From: Campylobacter sp. RM16704
GTDB lineage: Bacteria; Campylobacterota; Campylobacteria; Campylobacterales; Campylobacteraceae
DNA: 64,000 nt
Direction of reading: 5' to 3'
Assembly: GCF_000816245.1 (NCBI RefSeq)
Contig: NZ_CP007769.1
Span: forward strand, 218,464 to 282,463
In this document: piece by piece, positions 63,895 to 64,000 of the stretch
Numbering within the stretch: position 1 is the stretch's first letter
How the letters are laid out: each line of letters begins with the position of its first letter
Position numbers and translations under genes: made by a program
The notes under the pieces: model-generated
Databases searched by the model: none
Told to the model about the DNA's origin: nothing
The model's input: the letters and a program-made list of their open reading frames with translations, nothing else

Positions 63895-64000
63895 GTGATA
63901 ATTCGTTCTCAAACTCCTTTGCGTTTAGGTTTAGCTGGTGGAGGTACTGATATAAATTTATATTGTAATCAATACACAGGTTATGTTTTAAATGCGACTA
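63895..64000 (+). CDS. hddA: D-glycero-D-manno-heptose 7-phosphate kinase, 5' part only
   Basis: The visible residues [22 protein letters not shown] are those of a GHMP kinase, close to HddA, which phosphorylates heptose-7-phosphate at C1 on the way to GDP-heptose. A GTG at 63895, after AGGTAG, is the start. The gene runs off the right edge, so kinase motif 2 is not seen. Confidence 0.8.
   Translation, partial: MIIRSQTPLRLGLAGGGTDINLYCNQYTGYVLNAT

Noticed and set aside
1-64000. CRISPR arrays, insertion sequences, prophage genes or riboswitches
   Set aside because: No repeat-spacer pattern, transposase, integrase, phage structural gene or known riboswitch core was seen on either strand.

Overview
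The window is AT-rich, densely packed bacterial DNA with short intergenic gaps, ATGA/TAATG gene overlaps and TATAAT-type -10 boxes with poor -35 boxes. It reads as a Campylobacter chromosome. Several blocks match the C. jejuni NCTC 11168 gene orders I know (Cj1609-Cj1605, Cj1534-Cj1536, Cj0426-Cj0428, Cj1407, Cj1453-Cj1455, Cj0999-Cj1000, Cj0432-Cj0443, Cj1385-Cj1398, the kps capsule locus), but joined differently, which suggests a non-jejuni thermotolerant species, most likely the C. lari group. The species call is inference.

Layout. 1-5 kb: ATP-sulfurylase-like protein, an HP1021/Cj1608-type orphan regulator, IspDF, Mrp and DapD. 5-8.6 kb: lipase, Dps, Pgi, GalU. 8.6-12.5 kb: YigZ, a sigma-54-linked flagellar-regulon type gene set, an ABC-F protein, a lipoprotein and a TM2 membrane protein. 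12.6-19.6 kb: small HTH protein, degenerate GGDEF membrane protein, phosphohexomutase, TilS, RimO, RF2, universal stress protein. 19.7-22.5 kb: DUF285/BspA repeat protein, YeiH exporter and divergent LysR regulator. 22.5-28 kb: MurD, MraY, GpmI, FabG, AcpS, FliL. 28-34 kb: YheO/DauR-type regulator, catalase, ankyrin protein, ArgH, a Dcu transporter broken by three T-tract frameshifts, and a second YheO/DauR regulator. 34.5-40.2 kb: an intact catabolic operon (RidA, DcuC-like carrier, PLP lyase, fumarase/aspartase-fold lyase, MmgE/PrpD protein). 40.3-46.3 kb: FeoAB, AcpP-FabF-AccA, tRNA-Phe, DUF455 protein. 46.4 kb to the end: the capsule locus, with kpsMTEDF followed by serotype-specific genes and GDP-heptose modification genes, running off the right edge inside hddA.

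The capsule region is the most unusual part. KpsMT export a polysaccharide through KpsE and KpsD. Three glycosyltransferase genes, an SGNH-fold protein and a hexapeptide acetyltransferase follow. Four of these proteins, with quite different catalytic domains, share one C-terminal module containing two LSYKLG-type motifs. In two neighbouring genes the module is a perfect 353-bp direct repeat containing a G9 tract, and a fifth, dead copy lies just upstream of the epimerase gene. A third G9 tract sits at the 3' end of the first of two tandem Fcl-like reductases, directly before a perfect hairpin that buries the ribosome-binding site of the second. Frame counting shows that only the G8 state would let ribosomes read through the hairpin and end in an ATGA overlap, so the tract may switch translational coupling rather than the protein itself. 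These tail and coupling arrangements are the best candidates for something undescribed.

Elsewhere the notable points are paired AT palindromes upstream of dps, a 33-bp-spaced direct repeat in the promoter of the RidA operon, a clean sigma-54 site inside the ABC-F gene cluster, and overlap of tRNA-Phe with the end of the convergent DUF455 gene.
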